64,000 bases of DNA from Streptomyces coeruleorubidus (GCF_008705135.1 NZ_CP023694.1:2666001-2730000); one strand, 5' to 3'; positions 44,242-54,262 are shown, counted from the stretch's first letter. Translations and numbers: made by a program. The notes: a model not told the origin generated them from the letters alone.

Positions 44242-46944
44242 ATGACCGACCCCAACGCCATCCAGCCGAGCGAGCTCGACCAGCTCCCGGACCGGGACCC
44301 GGAGGAGACCGCCGAATGGCAGGCCTCCCTGGACGCGGTGACCGAGGCGGCCGGGCCGCACCGTGCCGCGTATCTGATGCGGCGCACGCTGGAGCGCGCC
44401 GAGGGCGCCGGCATCGCGCTGCCGAAGCTCCTGGAGACGGACTACGTCAACTCCATCCCCACCGCCGCCGAGCCGGCCGTGCCCGGTGACGAGGCGATGG
44501 AGCAGCGGATCACCGCGTGGAACCGCTGGAACGCGGCCGCGATGGTCACCCGGGGCAGCAAGTACGGCGTCGGCGGCCACATCGCCACCTTCGCCTCCGC
44601 CGCCTGGCTGTACGAGACCGGCTTCAACCACTTCTTCAAAGGCAAGGAGGCCGACGGCTCCGGCGACCAGCTCTACATCCAGGGCCACGCCTCCCCCGGC
44701 ATCTACGCCCGCGCGTTCCTCGACGGCCGTCTGAACGAGGAGCAACTCGACAACTTCCGCCGCGAGTCGGGCGGCAACGGCCTGCCCTCCTACCCGCACC
44801 CGCGCCGACTGCCCTGGCTGTGGGAGTTCCCGACCGTCTCCATGGGTCTGGGCCCGCTCTCCGCCATCTACCAGGCGCGCTTCAACCGCTACCTCACCAA
44901 CCGCGGCATCAAGGACACCTCCGCCTCGCACGTGTGGGCGTTCCTCGGTGACGGCGAGATGGACGAGCCCGAGTCGACGGCGGCCCTCGCGCTGGCGGCC
45001 CGTGAGGAGCTGGACAACCTCACGTTCGTCATCAACTGCAACCTCCAGCGCCTCGACGGCCCGGTCCGCGCCAACTTCAAGATCGTGCAGGAGCTGGAGG
45101 CCCAGTTCCGCGGCGCCGGCTGGAACGTCATCAAGACGCTGTGGGGCACGGCCTGGGACGAGCTGTTCCGGCTGGACACCACGGGCGCGCTCGTACGCCG
45201 CCTGCGCCAGGTACCGGACGCGCAGATCCAGACGTACCAGACCCGCGACGCCGCCTACATCCGCCAGGACTTCTTCGGCGGCGACCCGGCGCTGGCGGAG
45301 ATGGCGAAGCTGCTGAGCGACGACAAGATCCTCGAGTGCTTCCACTTCTCGCGCGGCGGTCACGAGGCGCGCAAGGTGTACGCCGCGTACAAGGCGGCCG
45401 TCGAGCACAAGGGCGCGCCGACCGTGATCCTGGCCCAGACGGTCAAGGGCCACACCCTCGGCGAGGGCTTCGCGTCGAAGAACGCCAACCACCAGATGAA
45501 GAAGCTGACGGTGGACGAGTTCAAGAACATGCGCGACCTGCTCGGCCTGCCGATCAAGGACAGCGACTTCGTCGACGGCGTGGTGCCCTACGGCCACCCG
45601 GGCGCCGACTCCCCCGAGGTCCGCTACCTCCAGGAGCGGCGTGCCGCCCTCGGCGGTCCGGCCCCGGCCCGCCGCGTCCACCCGGTCGCGCCGCTGCCCG
45701 CCCCGGCGGAGAAGGCGTTCGCCTCCTTCGACAAGGGCTCCGGCTCGCAGAACGTGGCCACCACCATGGCGTTCGTCCGCCTGGTGAAGGACCTGGTCCG
45801 CGACAAGGAGACCGGCAAGCGCTGGGTGCCGATCGTCCCGGACGAGGCGCGCACCTTCGGTATGGAGAGCCTCTTCCCGTCCCTGGGCATCTACTCGCCC
45901 AAGGGCCAGACGTACGAGCCGGTCGACCGCGACCAGCTGATGTACTACAAGGAGGCCCGCAACGGCCAGATCCTCAACGAGGGGATCACCGAGGCCGGTT
46001 CGATGGCCGACTTCATCGCCGCTTCGACGTCGTACGCGACGCACGGCGAGACGATGATCCCGTTCTACATCTTCTACTCCATGTTCGGCTGGCAGCGCAC
46101 GGCCGACCAGATGTGGCAGCTCGGCGACCAGCTCGGCCGCGGTTTCCTCGTGGGCGCCACGGCGGGCCGTACGACGCTGACCGGTGAGGGCCTCCAGCAC
46201 GCCGACGGCCACTCCCCCGTCATCGCCGCGACGAACCCGGCGGCGCTGACGTACGACCCGGCGTTCGCGTACGAGGTCGCGGCCATCGTCAAGGAGGGCC
46301 TGCGCCGGATGTACGGCGAGGCGGCCCCGGGTGAGGACCAGAACGTCTTCTACTACCTGACCGTCTACAACGAGCCGCTGCCGCAGCCCGCGAAGCCGTC
46401 CGTCGACGGCATCGACGAGGGCATCGTCAAGGGCCTGTACCGCTTCAACACGGCGGAGTCGGCGGGCATCACGCCCCCGGCCAACGCCCCGCGGATCCAG
46501 CTGCTCGGCTCCGGTACGGCGATCCACTGGGCGCTCAAGGCCCAGCAGCTCCTTGCCGAGGAGTGGGGCGTGGCGGCCGACGTCTGGTCGGCGACCTCGT
46601 GGAGCGAGCTGCGCCGGGACGCCCTGGAGGCGGACGAGGCGCTGCTGCGCGGCGAGGAGCGGATGCCGTTCGTCCGGCAGGCGCTCCAGGGCGCCGAGGG
46701 CCCGGTGCTGGCGGTCTCCGACTACATGCGCCAGGTCCCGGACCAGATCGCGCAGTGGGTCGAGCAGGACTGGTCCTCGCTGGGCGCCGACGGCTTCGGC
46801 CTCTCGGACACCCGCGAGGCGGCCCGCCGCCACTTCGGCGTCGACGCCGAGTCGATCGTCGTCGCGGCCCTGGCCCAGCTCGCCAAGCGCGGCGAGGTCA
46901 AGGCCACGGCCGTGAAGGAAGCGCGCGCGAAGTACGGTCTGTAA
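44242..46944 (+). CDS. aceE: Pyruvate dehydrogenase E1 component (homodimeric)
   Basis: 900 residues, the usual length of single-chain AceE. The thiamine diphosphate site is in [12 protein letters not shown], with substrate-end histidines in [13 protein letters not shown] and a transketolase-like second half with [11 protein letters not shown]. It decarboxylates pyruvate and passes the acetyl group to the E2. ATG 44242 has GGAAGGCGG upstream; the track-length extension is non-coding. A GntR regulator lies upstream and a palindromic operator overlies the promoter. Confidence 0.97.
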   Translation: MTDPNAIQPSELDQLPDRDPEETAEWQASLDAVTEAAGPHRAAYLMRRTLERAEGAGIALPKLLETDYVNSIPTAAEPAVPGDEAMEQRITAWNRWNAAAMVTRGSKYGVGGHIATFASAAWLYETGFNHFFKGKEADGSGDQLYIQGHASPGIYARAFLDGRLNEEQLDNFRRESGGNGLPSYPHPRRLPWLWEFPTVSMGLGPLSAIYQARFNRYLTNRGIKDTSASHVWAFLGDGEMDEPESTAALALAAREELDNLTFVINCNLQRLDGPVRANFKIVQELEAQFRGAGWNVIKTLWGTAWDELFRLDTTGALVRRLRQVPDAQIQTYQTRDAAYIRQDFFGGDPALAEMAKLLSDDKILECFHFSRGGHEARKVYAAYKAAVEHKGAPTVILAQTVKGHTLGEGFASKNANHQMKKLTVDEFKNMRDLLGLPIKDSDFVDGVVPYGHPGADSPEVRYLQERRAALGGPAPARRVHPVAPLPAPAEKAFASFDKGSGSQNVATTMAFVRLVKDLVRDKETGKRWVPIVPDEARTFGMESLFPSLGIYSPKGQTYEPVDRDQLMYYKEARNGQILNEGITEAGSMADFIAASTSYATHGETMIPFYIFYSMFGWQRTADQMWQLGDQLGRGFLVGATAGRTTLTGEGLQHADGHSPVIAATNPAALTYDPAFAYEVAAIVKEGLRRMYGEAAPGEDQNVFYYLTVYNEPLPQPAKPSVDGIDEGIVKGLYRFNTAESAGITPPANAPRIQLLGSGTAIHWALKAQQLLAEEWGVAADVWSATSWSELRRDALEADEALLRGEERMPFVRQALQGAEGPVLAVSDYMRQVPDQIAQWVEQDWSSLGADGFGLSDTREAARRHFGVDAESIVVAALAQLAKRGEVKATAVKEARAKYGL

Positions 46945-46952
46945 GAGCTGCG

Positions 46953-46989
46953 AGGCAGGAGGCTCCCGCTGCGGCGGGGGCCTCCTCCT
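46953..46989 (+). terminator. aceE terminator
   Basis: GCAGGAGG and CCTCCTCCTGC arms with an inner CCCGC/GCGGG pair form a long hairpin 9 bp after the aceE stop, one bulge. Confidence 0.7.
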
Positions 46990-47003
46990 GCATGATGTGC
47001 TGC

Positions 47004-47990
47004 ATGCGCGCTGCCCGGCTCATCAAGATGGTGCTGCTGCTCCAGTCCCGGCCCTCCATGACGGCCGCCGAGCTCGCCCGTGAGCTGGAGGTGTCGGAGC
47101 GGACGGTCACACGGGACGCCCAGGCCCTGTCGGAGGCGGGTGTGCCCGTGTACGCGGACCGGGGCCGGGCCGGCGGCTACCGGCTGGTCGGCGGGTACCG
47201 GACACGGCTGACCGGGCTGCACCGCAGCGAGGCCGAGGCGCTGTTCCTGTCCGGGGTGCCGGGGGCGCTGCGCGAGATGGGCCTGGAGGACGCCGCCTCG
47301 GCAGCCCAGCTGAAGGTGTCGGCCGCTCTGCTGCCCTCCTTGCGGGACGCGTCGAGGACGGCGGCCCAGCGGTTCCACCTGGACGCGCCGGACTGGTTCA
47401 AGGAGCCGAAGACACCCGTGCTGCTGCCGGAGGTCGCCGACGCGGTGTGGGACGACCGGCGGGTCGCCGCGCGCTACCGGCGCGGTGAGGACGAGGTCGT
47501 CCGGGAGCTGGAGCCGTACGGGCTCGTGCTGAAGGCGGGCGTCTGGTACCTGTGCGCACGGGTGGCCGGGGGCGGGTCCTTCCGGGTGTACCGAATCGAC
47601 CGGTTCACGGCGGTGGACACGGCCGGGGAGCGCTTCGAGCGGGAGCCGGAGTTCGACCTGCCGGCCTTCTGGGAGGAACGGGCGGAGCAGTTCGCGCGGT
47701 CCATCCTGCGCGCCCGGGTCGTGGTCCGGCTGTCCCCCGACGGTGTGCGCCGGCTGCCGTACGCCCTCGACTCGCTGTCCGCCCGCGAGGCCCTGGCGGA
47801 CGCGGACGCCCCGGACGACGACGGCTGGGTGACGGTGGCCCTTCCGGTGGAGTCCGAGGAGGTCGCCCACAGCCAGCTCACGGCGCTGGGCCCGGAGGTG
47901 GAGGTACTGGCGCCCGAGAGCCTGCGCGAGCGGTTCGCGGGGGACGCGCTGCGGCTGGCCGGGCTGTACCACCCCCAGGACGGCGTATAA
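47004..47990 (+). CDS. WYL-domain HTH transcriptional regulator
   Basis: 328 residues. A DeoR-like winged helix (1-60) with MTAAELARELEVSERTVTRD is followed by a WYL domain (about 135-215) with EPYGLVLKAGVWYLCAR and a C-terminal WCX-like part. Such proteins sense ligands or single-stranded DNA and often repress or activate nearby genes. Target unknown. ATG 47004 was chosen over 46992 because the latter abuts the aceE terminator; neither has a good RBS. Confidence 0.88.
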   Translation: MRAARLIKMVLLLQSRPSMTAAELARELEVSERTVTRDAQALSEAGVPVYADRGRAGGYRLVGGYRTRLTGLHRSEAEALFLSGVPGALREMGLEDAASAAQLKVSAALLPSLRDASRTAAQRFHLDAPDWFKEPKTPVLLPEVADAVWDDRRVAARYRRGEDEVVRELEPYGLVLKAGVWYLCARVAGGGSFRVYRIDRFTAVDTAGERFEREPEFDLPAFWEERAEQFARSILRARVVVRLSPDGVRRLPYALDSLSAREALADADAPDDDGWVTVALPVESEEVAHSQLTALGPEVEVLAPESLRERFAGDALRLAGLYHPQDGV

Positions 47991-48046
47991 CGATCCCGCG
48001 CACTCCGGGTGCGCCCCTGTGCCCCAGGGCCGATGCTGGACCCGTG

Positions 48047-48565
48047 ATGGACGAGACGGAGTTCTGGGAGCTGGTGGACGACACCCGGGAGGCCGCCGAG
48101 GGCGACCCGGAGGAGCAGGCCGACCTGCTCGTGGAGCGGCTCACGCAGAAGGACCCGGACTCGGTCCTGGACTTCGCCCGGCACTTCGAGTCCCGCTACA
48201 ACCGCGCCTACCGGTGGGACCTGTGGGGGGCCGCCTGGGTGCTGCTCGACGGGGCGAGCGACGACGCCTTCGACTTCTTCCGGTGCTGGCTGATCGGTCA
48301 GGGCCGCCATGTCTTCGAGGGCGCCGTGCACGATCCGGACTCGCTCGCCGATCTGCTGGGCGACTTCGACGAGGAGATCGACGGCGACGGCGAGGAGCTC
48401 GGCTACGCGGCGGACGAGGCCTACGAGCAGCTCACCGGCACGGTCGCCCCCGATCTGGGAATCCCGCCGGCGCCCCCGGAACCCGAGGGCACGCCGCTCG
48501 ACTTCGAGAACGAGGACCTGCTCGCCGAGCGCTATCCCCGGCTGTGGGATCGCTTTCGGGGCTGA
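48047..48565 (+). CDS. DUF4240 domain protein
   Basis: 172 residues, very acidic, starting MDETEFWELVDDTREAAEGD. The DUF4240 pattern is visible in FWELVD, ESRYNRAYRWDLWGAAW and GCSDDAF-type FDFFRCWLIGQG. Family function is unknown; in some bacteria it sits near toxins or regulators. It follows the WYL gene by 56 bp. Its stop ends one base before the convergent small secreted gene. Confidence 0.85.
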   Translation: MDETEFWELVDDTREAAEGDPEEQADLLVERLTQKDPDSVLDFARHFESRYNRAYRWDLWGAAWVLLDGASDDAFDFFRCWLIGQGRHVFEGAVHDPDSLADLLGDFDEEIDGDGEELGYAADEAYEQLTGTVAPDLGIPPAPPEPEGTPLDFENEDLLAERYPRLWDRFRG

Positions 48566-48784
48566 TCAGGCGGCCCGGCGGCGGCTCGTGTCGGACGGCG
48601 GGTACGCGTGTGTCCGGTCGGCTGTGACCGCCTGGTGCAGGGGGGCGGCGTTGGCCTGGTCGAGGGCGGACGCGGTGGCCGCGGCCGGGCCCAGGACGAC
48701 GGTCGCGACCGCGCAGAGCACCGCCCAGGGGCCGCGTGTGACCCCGGCTCGGATCCCCGGGTTCCTCGTACGCCCGTTGTTCAT
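48566..48784 (-). CDS. Small secreted or membrane-anchored peptide
   Basis: 72 residues: a basic N-terminus (MNNGRTRNPGIRAGVTRG), one hydrophobic segment (about 20-42, ending ATASA, a possible signal-peptidase site) and a short polar tail with a basic end. Not recognised. GGAGGTGGGG lies upstream of the ATG, which overlaps the amidase stop as ATGA, so it is translated with the amidase and may work with it at the cell wall. Confidence 0.75.
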   Translation of the reverse strand: MNNGRTRNPGIRAGVTRGPWAVLCAVATVVLGPAAATASALDQANAAPLHQAVTADRTHAYPPSDTSRRRAA

Positions 48785-49701
48785 GGTCCCCACCTCCGGT
48801 CGGCTGCCTGTGCTGGTGACCGTAGGGCGCCGGGATCTGAGGACCCTGCGCGCCGGCTGTGGCCTTCCTGTGGACCCGTCGGCCGGCCCTGCAAGCGGGC
48901 GGCCAGTCGCCTGATCTCCGGCAGCCGGGCGTGCAGGGCGGCGCCCGGGCAACTGGTCATGTAGCCGTCGTTGTGGCCGGCGAGGGCGGGCAGCTCGGCG
49001 GTGGTGCCGGCCGCGTACCGGCTCAGGCCGTTGCTGGAGACCAGACGGACGCTCGCCCGCGGGTCGGTGCCGGTCAGGCCCAGCTTCCAGGCGGACAGCG
49101 CGGCGATGGCGTGGGTCATCGCCCGGGGCACGGGCATGCCCGCGGTGAAGGTGCCGAGGGCGGCGATGCCGGTGGTGCCGTGGTTGAAACCCTGGGTGTG
49201 GGCGCCGGTGACGGCCCGTTCGACGCCGCCGGCGCGGCCCTCGTAGACGGTGCCGCAGCGGTCGACGACGAAGTTGTAGCCGATGTCGTCCCAGTCGCGG
49301 GTGCCGGTCTGGCCGGTGTAGAGGTCGCGGATGATGCGGGGCGCGTCGGCGCAGTCGTAGCCGTTCGGCGAGTCGGTGTGGTGGACGAAGACGGCGGCGA
49401 CCCGGTCGTCGTAGCGGGGGCGCGGCTGCTTGCGGGCGGCGTCGCCCAGCCACTGCGATCGCGGCACGATCTGCGGGCGCGGCGCCGCGTAGGGCGTGGC
49501 GGCAGGGCGGTGCGTCGCCGTGCGGCCGCTGGTCTCGGCGGCGTGCTCGACGCCGTGGGCGCACAGCACCAGCGCCACGACGGCGGCGACGCCCGGCAGG
49601 CAGCCGAGCAGCACCCGCGCCGCGCGCGGCGGTCCGGCTATGCCGGGTGTCCCGGCGGCGCGGTGCCTGCGCGTACCCCGCCGTCTTCGCAAGACACGCA
49701 T
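48781..49701 (-). CDS. PGRP-family N-acetylmuramoyl-L-alanine amidase
   Basis: 306 residues. A basic N-terminus with one hydrophobic signal/anchor (about 28-50) precedes the type-2 amidase/PGRP domain (about 75-270). Zinc-ligand candidates are the first His of VFVHHTDSP, a His in GFNHGTTG or GHNDGY, and Cys in SCPGAAL. It cleaves peptidoglycan outside the cell. ATG 49701 (MRVLRRRRGTRRH) is preferred over the 49881 start, whose extra residues lack family support. It is coupled to a small secreted gene. Confidence 0.9.
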   Translation of the reverse strand: MRVLRRRRGTRRHRAAGTPGIAGPPRAARVLLGCLPGVAAVVALVLCAHGVEHAAETSGRTATHRPAATPYAAPRPQIVPRSQWLGDAARKQPRPRYDDRVAAVFVHHTDSPNGYDCADAPRIIRDLYTGQTGTRDWDDIGYNFVVDRCGTVYEGRAGGVERAVTGAHTQGFNHGTTGIAALGTFTAGMPVPRAMTHAIAALSAWKLGLTGTDPRASVRLVSSNGLSRYAAGTTAELPALAGHNDGYMTSCPGAALHARLPEIRRLAARLQGRPTGPQEGHSRRAGSSDPGALRSPAQAADRRWGP

Positions 49702-49793
49702 GATCCCACTGTCGGCCTGATCCGGTCCGTCCGCGATGTGTGATGTGCCACCCGGTGGAACCATCGTCACGGTCCGCGACGTTTTTCCGAGTG

Positions 49794-49841
49794 CACGCGC
49801 GCGTGGCCGGTTCTGATCATCCACGCGCGTGTAACTGATCA
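49794..49841. promoter_or_regulatory. Repeated CACGCGCG(CG)TG / TGATCA motifs upstream of the MarP-like gene
   Basis: CACGCGCGCGTG (49794-49805) with TGATCA (49814-49819), then CACGCGCGTG (49822-49831) with TGATCA (49836-49841), lie in the 214-bp gap between the divergent amidase and protease genes. They look like a paired operator. Confidence 0.4.
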
Positions 49842-49915
49842 CCGGGCCCTTCCCCCACGTACTTAGGGGCACTTTCAACACCCTCTAAGGGGGTTCCGAG
49901 AGAAAGAAGGCGTGC

Positions 49916-51100
49916 GTGGACCTGCTCGACATCCTGCTGTTGCTGGTCGTCCTGGCCTACGCGGCATCCGGCTACCGGCGCGGGCTGGTGGCCGGCTGTG
50001 TGTCGCTCGCGGGCTTCGTGGGCGGTGCGGTCGTCGGCGTGTGGATCCTGCCGTGGGTGATGGACCTGGTGCCGCCGGCCACGACGCGCGCGACGGTGAC
50101 GGCGGTGCTCACGGTGCTGCTCCCGGCGGTGGTGGGGCACGAGCTGGCGGGGCGCCTCGCGCTCAGGCTGCGGCGGGAGCTGGACCGGGGTCCGCTTCGC
50201 GTGGCGGACGGGATCGGCGGGGCGGTGGCCAACGCGGTCGCGGTCCTCATCGTGGCGTGGGTGGCCGCGAGCGTCCTGGGCGCTTCCTCGTCGCCGCTGG
50301 TCACCTCGGCGATCCGGGACTCGCGGCTGCTCGGCGCCGTGCAGCGGACGATGCCGGACACCACGCCGGCCTGGTTCTCGGGTGCCACGTCCGCGCTGAC
50401 CGAGGCGGGCTTCCCGCAGGTCTTCAACCCCTTCGAGAACGAGTCGACCGCCGAGGTCGCCGAGCCCTCCGGCGACAGCGTCACGGCGGCCGCCACCAAC
50501 GCCGCCAAGCTGAGCACGGTCAAGGTCGAGGGCGTCGCGGGCACCCAGGGCCGCGAGGGCAGCGGGTTCGTGTACGCGCGGGAGCACGTGATGACCAACG
50601 CCCACGTAGTGGCGGGCATCGACGAGCCGACCGTGCAGATAGGCGGGGTCGGGCGGACGTACGAGGCGCGGGTGGTGCTCTTCGACCCGCAGAAGGACGT
50701 GGCCGTGCTGTACGTGCCGGGTCTCAAGGCGCCCGTGCTCCGCTTCGACGACCAGGCCCGGCGCGGCGACTCGGCGGTCGTCGCGGGCTATCCGCAGGAC
50801 GGCGACCTGAACCTCCAGGCGGCGACGGTCGCGAACCGGGTCCGGGCGACGGGCCAGAACATCTACAACGACGACACCGTCACCCGCGAGATCTACTCGA
50901 TCCGCTCCACCGTCCGCCCCGGCAACTCCGGCGGCCCCCTCCTCACCACGGACGGCCGCGTCTTCGGCGTGGTCTTCGCCCGCTCCACCTCCGACGCCGA
51001 GACGGGCTACGTGCTGACGGCGGCCGAGGTCTCCTCCGACGCCGAGCGTGCGGCGAGCGCGACGGCGCCGGTGGACACGGGCGAGCTGGCCGAGTCCTGA
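49916..51100 (+). CDS. marP: MarP-like membrane serine protease
   Basis: 394 residues. Four N-terminal helices of CvpA type (1-125) lead to an exported trypsin-like domain with a complete triad: His230 (TNAHVV), Asp261 (DPQKDVAVL) and Ser338 (RPGNSGGPL). M. tuberculosis MarP protects against acid and oxidative stress and processes cell-wall factors. Two cysteines for a disulfide, as in MarP, are not obvious in the protease part. The GTG follows AGAAAGAAGG. Confidence 0.88.
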   Translation: MDLLDILLLLVVLAYAASGYRRGLVAGCVSLAGFVGGAVVGVWILPWVMDLVPPATTRATVTAVLTVLLPAVVGHELAGRLALRLRRELDRGPLRVADGIGGAVANAVAVLIVAWVAASVLGASSSPLVTSAIRDSRLLGAVQRTMPDTTPAWFSGATSALTEAGFPQVFNPFENESTAEVAEPSGDSVTAAATNAAKLSTVKVEGVAGTQGREGSGFVYAREHVMTNAHVVAGIDEPTVQIGGVGRTYEARVVLFDPQKDVAVLYVPGLKAPVLRFDDQARRGDSAVVAGYPQDGDLNLQAATVANRVRATGQNIYNDDTVTREIYSIRSTVRPGNSGGPLLTTDGRVFGVVFARSTSDAETGYVLTAAEVSSDAERAASATAPVDTGELAES

Positions 51101-51113
51101 GGATCGTCCGAGC

Positions 51114-51611
51114 TCAGAGGGAGCGCCCCATCAGCACATCGTCGACGTACGTCCCGTCGAGCAGGAACTCCTCGGGCAGGATCCCCTCCACCACGAATCC
51201 CTCGGCCTCGTAGAGCCCCCGGGCCGGGGTGTTGTGGGCGAGGACGCGCAGGGTGAGGCGGCGGGCGCCGCGCCGGCGGGCCTCGTCCACGGCGGCCCGG
51301 ACCAGCGCCCGCCCGACACCCCGGCCGCGCACCTCCTCCGAGACGGCGAGGCCCTGGATCTGCCGGACGTGCCGGTTCGCCTCGACCGGCGTCGGGAAGC
51401 CGAGATGTACGTAGCCCGCCAGGCGGTCACCGAGTTCGGCGACCAGGCAGTCCTCGGGGGTGTGCCGCTCGCTGAAGAACGGCGGGTACGGCGGCTGCGG
51501 CCGGGGCATCACCGCGTGCAGGTGCGACCACGCGAGACGGTCCAGCAGCGCCAGCCCTTCGCCGTCATCGGGCACGGCGGTGCGGATACGGAGTTCGCTG
51601 CGCTCGGGCAT
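51114..51611 (-). CDS. GNAT-family N-acetyltransferase
   Basis: 165 residues with the acetyl-CoA loop in QIQGLAVSEEVRGRGVGRAL (R/Q-x-x-G-x-G/A) and the C-terminal NTPARGLYEAEGF typical of ribosomal-protein or small-molecule acetyltransferases. Substrate unknown. ATG 51611 has AGGGTG 6 bases upstream. It is convergent with the MarP-like gene (13 bp apart) and divergent from the epimerase gene. Confidence 0.9.
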   Translation of the reverse strand: MPERSELRIRTAVPDDGEGLALLDRLAWSHLHAVMPRPQPPYPPFFSERHTPEDCLVAELGDRLAGYVHLGFPTPVEANRHVRQIQGLAVSEEVRGRGVGRALVRAAVDEARRRGARRLTLRVLAHNTPARGLYEAEGFVVEGILPEEFLLDGTYVDDVLMGRSL

Positions 51612-51681
51612 GGGCGTCACCCTAGGTCGCAGGACCGTGGCCCGACAGGGGATTCAGGCGGCTGCCGGGCAGGATGGGCAC

Positions 51682-52584
51682 ATGGAACGCTCACGTATCG
51701 CAGTGGCCGGCGCCTCCGGCCTCATCGGCGGCGCCCTGGCGCGATCCCTGGCCGCGGACGGGCACGAGGTGGTGCGCCTCGTGCGCCGTACGCCCCGGAC
51801 GGCGGACGAGGTCCGGTGGGATCCCGAGGGCGGGCGCGCGGACGCGGCCGGGCTCGCCGGGTGCGACGCGGTGGTGAACCTGGCCGGCGCGGGGGTCGGC
51901 AACCGCCGCTGGACGGACGCCTACAAGCAGCGGATCCGCGACAGCAGGGTGAACGGCACGGCGGCGCTCGCCCGGGCGGTCGCCTCGCTGGACGAGAAGG
52001 ACCGGCCGCGGGTCTTCGTGAACGGCAGCGCCATCGGCTACTACGGCGAGACCGGGGACCGGGCCGTCGACGAGAGCGCGCCGGCGGGCGAGGGCTTCCT
52101 GCCCGAGCTGTGCGTGGAGTGGGAGGCCGCCACCACACCCGCCCAGGAGGCCGGCGTGCGCACGGTGTTCACCAGGACCGGGCTGGTCGTGTCCCGTGAG
52201 GGCGGTGCCTGGGGGCGGCTGTTCCCGCTGTTCCGGGCCGGGCTCGGCGGGCGGATGGGCGACGGGCGGCAGTACTGGTCGTTCGTCGCGCTGCACGACG
52301 AGGTCGCCGCGATCCGGCATCTCATCGACACCGACGGCCTGTCCGGACCGTTCAACATCACCGCCCCGAACCCCCTGACGAACCGTGAGATCACGGCCGT
52401 GATGGGGCGCGTGCTGCACCGCCCGACGCTGTTCGCCGTGCCCGCGCCCGTCCTGCGGAACGTGCTCGGTGAGATGGCCGGGGATGTGCTCGGCAGCGCC
52501 CGGATCCTGCCCACGCGACTGCTGGAGTCGGGGTTCCGGTTCGCCTTCCCGGAGATCGAGGGGGCGATCCGGGCGGCGTTGTGA
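51682..52584 (+). CDS. TIGR01777-family NAD-dependent epimerase (SDR39U1-like)
   Basis: 300 residues. A Rossmann fold with IAVAGASGLIGGALARSL, the SDR active-site region FVNGSAIGYYGETGDRAVDE, and the C-terminal DUF1731-like block with RILPTRLLESGFRFAFPEIE. Reaction unknown. In M. tuberculosis a member of this family lies between dlaT and lipB, as here, with accessory genes inserted. ATG 51682 has AGGATGGG upstream. Confidence 0.92.
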   Translation: MERSRIAVAGASGLIGGALARSLAADGHEVVRLVRRTPRTADEVRWDPEGGRADAAGLAGCDAVVNLAGAGVGNRRWTDAYKQRIRDSRVNGTAALARAVASLDEKDRPRVFVNGSAIGYYGETGDRAVDESAPAGEGFLPELCVEWEAATTPAQEAGVRTVFTRTGLVVSREGGAWGRLFPLFRAGLGGRMGDGRQYWSFVALHDEVAAIRHLIDTDGLSGPFNITAPNPLTNREITAVMGRVLHRPTLFAVPAPVLRNVLGEMAGDVLGSARILPTRLLESGFRFAFPEIEGAIRAAL

Positions 52585-52822
52585 CGGGCCCCCGGGACGG
52601 CGACCGACGGTTCCGAGACAACCTTCCGCGCCGCACACCAGCCCCCTGTGACCACTTCACGCCCAGAAGACCTCCGTATGCGACCGCTGTGCGACCGTGC
52701 CCTGCCGATGCGCGACTCCCCCTGACCGATCGCGGCCCTACCCTCGACCAGAACTCGCGTATCCCTGGGGCCTGTTGAGGGCATGACGTCTCCAGCGCCC
52801 GCGCAACCTCGAGGAGGGGCAC

Positions 52823-54229
52823 GTGCTTGAGCCCGCTTACCAGGCGGACGTGGTCGTCGTGGGGGCCGGGGTCGCCGGACTCTCGGCCGCGCACCGGCTG
52901 ACCAGCGCAGGAGTGACGACCATGGTCCTGGAGGCCGCCCACGGGGTGGGCGGCCGCATGGCGACGGAGAAGGTGGACGGCTTCCGGCTCGACAGAATCG
53001 GCCAGTTGCTGTCCACGGCATACCCGGAACTACGGCTGACACCCGGCCTCGGCACCCTCGTGCTGCGCCCCTTCGCGCCCGGTGTCCTGCTGTACGGCGA
53101 CGGACGGCACCATCGCGCGGGCGTCCAGGCGGGCACAGGGGGCGCGCGGGGCGCACTACACGCGGTGCGCGCCCTGGCGAGCGCCCCCCGGTCGCCGTCC
53201 GCGCCCAGGCCGCCCAGGAGGCCGGTGGCGGTTCCCGGACGGCAGGTCTCCGTGCCCCGGAGCCGGTCCGGTGCCCCGCTGGGCACGGCGGTCGACCAGG
53301 CCCGCCTGGGAGCCGCTCTGACCCGGCTTGCGGGCACCCCGGCCGAACGGCTGCTGGCCCGCCCGGAACTGCCCGCCGGCGAGGCCCTGGCGGCCCGCGG
53401 GCTGCCCGCCCGGACGATCGACGGCTTCCTGCGTCCGCTGCTCGCCGCGCTGCTGTGCGACCCGGACCTGACGACGTCCAGCCGGTGCGCGGACCTCGCG
53501 CTGCGCGCCTTCGCGAGCGGCCGGCTGTGCCTGCCGGAGGGCGGCGCCGAGGCCCTGCCTGAGCTGCTGGCCCGGATGTTGCCGGCCGGCACGGTGCACA
53601 CGGGCGTGCGCGTCACCTCCGTGGCGACGACCTCGGTGACCACCGCCGAGCACGGTGAGATCCGGTGCCGGGCGGTGCTGGTGGCGACGGACGCGAGGGC
53701 CGCGGCCGAGCTCCTGCCCGGGCTGCGGGTGCCGGAGTTCCATCCGGTGACGGTCGTCCACCACACGACCGACGAGCCGCCGGGGACGGGGGCGTCGCTG
53801 TTGCTCGACGCGGACCTGGGTGGGCCGGTCGCGCATACGGCGGTGGTCAGCCAGATCGATCCGTCCCGGGCTCCGGCGGGGCGGGCGCTGGTGTCCTCGA
53901 CGGTGCTGGGGCGGCCGCCGGGGGATGTGGACACGGCCGTGCGGATGCATCTGGCGCGGCTGTACGGGGTGTCGACGGCCCGGTGGGAGACGTTGGGTGT
54001 GTACCGGACGGCGGAGGCCGTGCCGGCGATGCGGCCGCCGCATGATCTGCGGCGGCCGGTGCGGTTGTTGGCCGGGCTGTACGTGTGTGGGGATCACCGG
54101 GATACCAGTACTGTCCAGGGCGCTCTGCACTCCGGGCATCGGGCATCCGCGGCGATCTTGGCGGACTTGGGGGCGGGGCGGTCGATGCATGTTGCCGACC
54201 CTGTGCCGACCGTGCCCCGGGCTGCATAG
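52823..54229 (+). CDS. FAD-dependent amine-oxidase-like protein
   Basis: 468 residues. An FAD-binding DVVVVGAGVAGLSAAHRL start, GVGGRMATEKVDGFRLD, and the C-terminal GLYVCGDHRDTSTVQGALHS match the flavin amine oxidase/desaturase fold (protoporphyrinogen or phytoene desaturase-like). Substrate unknown. Residues about 85-160 are Ala/Pro/Arg-rich and may be a disordered insertion. GTG 52823 has GGAGGGGC upstream. It ends convergent with the NsdA-like gene. Confidence 0.88.
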   Translation: MLEPAYQADVVVVGAGVAGLSAAHRLTSAGVTTMVLEAAHGVGGRMATEKVDGFRLDRIGQLLSTAYPELRLTPGLGTLVLRPFAPGVLLYGDGRHHRAGVQAGTGGARGALHAVRALASAPRSPSAPRPPRRPVAVPGRQVSVPRSRSGAPLGTAVDQARLGAALTRLAGTPAERLLARPELPAGEALAARGLPARTIDGFLRPLLAALLCDPDLTTSSRCADLALRAFASGRLCLPEGGAEALPELLARMLPAGTVHTGVRVTSVATTSVTTAEHGEIRCRAVLVATDARAAAELLPGLRVPEFHPVTVVHHTTDEPPGTGASLLLDADLGGPVAHTAVVSQIDPSRAPAGRALVSSTVLGRPPGDVDTAVRMHLARLYGVSTARWETLGVYRTAEAVPAMRPPHDLRRPVRLLAGLYVCGDHRDTSTVQGALHSGHRASAAILADLGAGRSMHVADPVPTVPRAA

Positions 54230-54262
54230 GTATTTCGTCGGGTGCGGGCGCGTGGGGGTTGT

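Noticed and set aside
44128..46833. 901-codon frame opposite aceE
   Set aside because: Antisense of a strongly supported gene; no recognisable domain.
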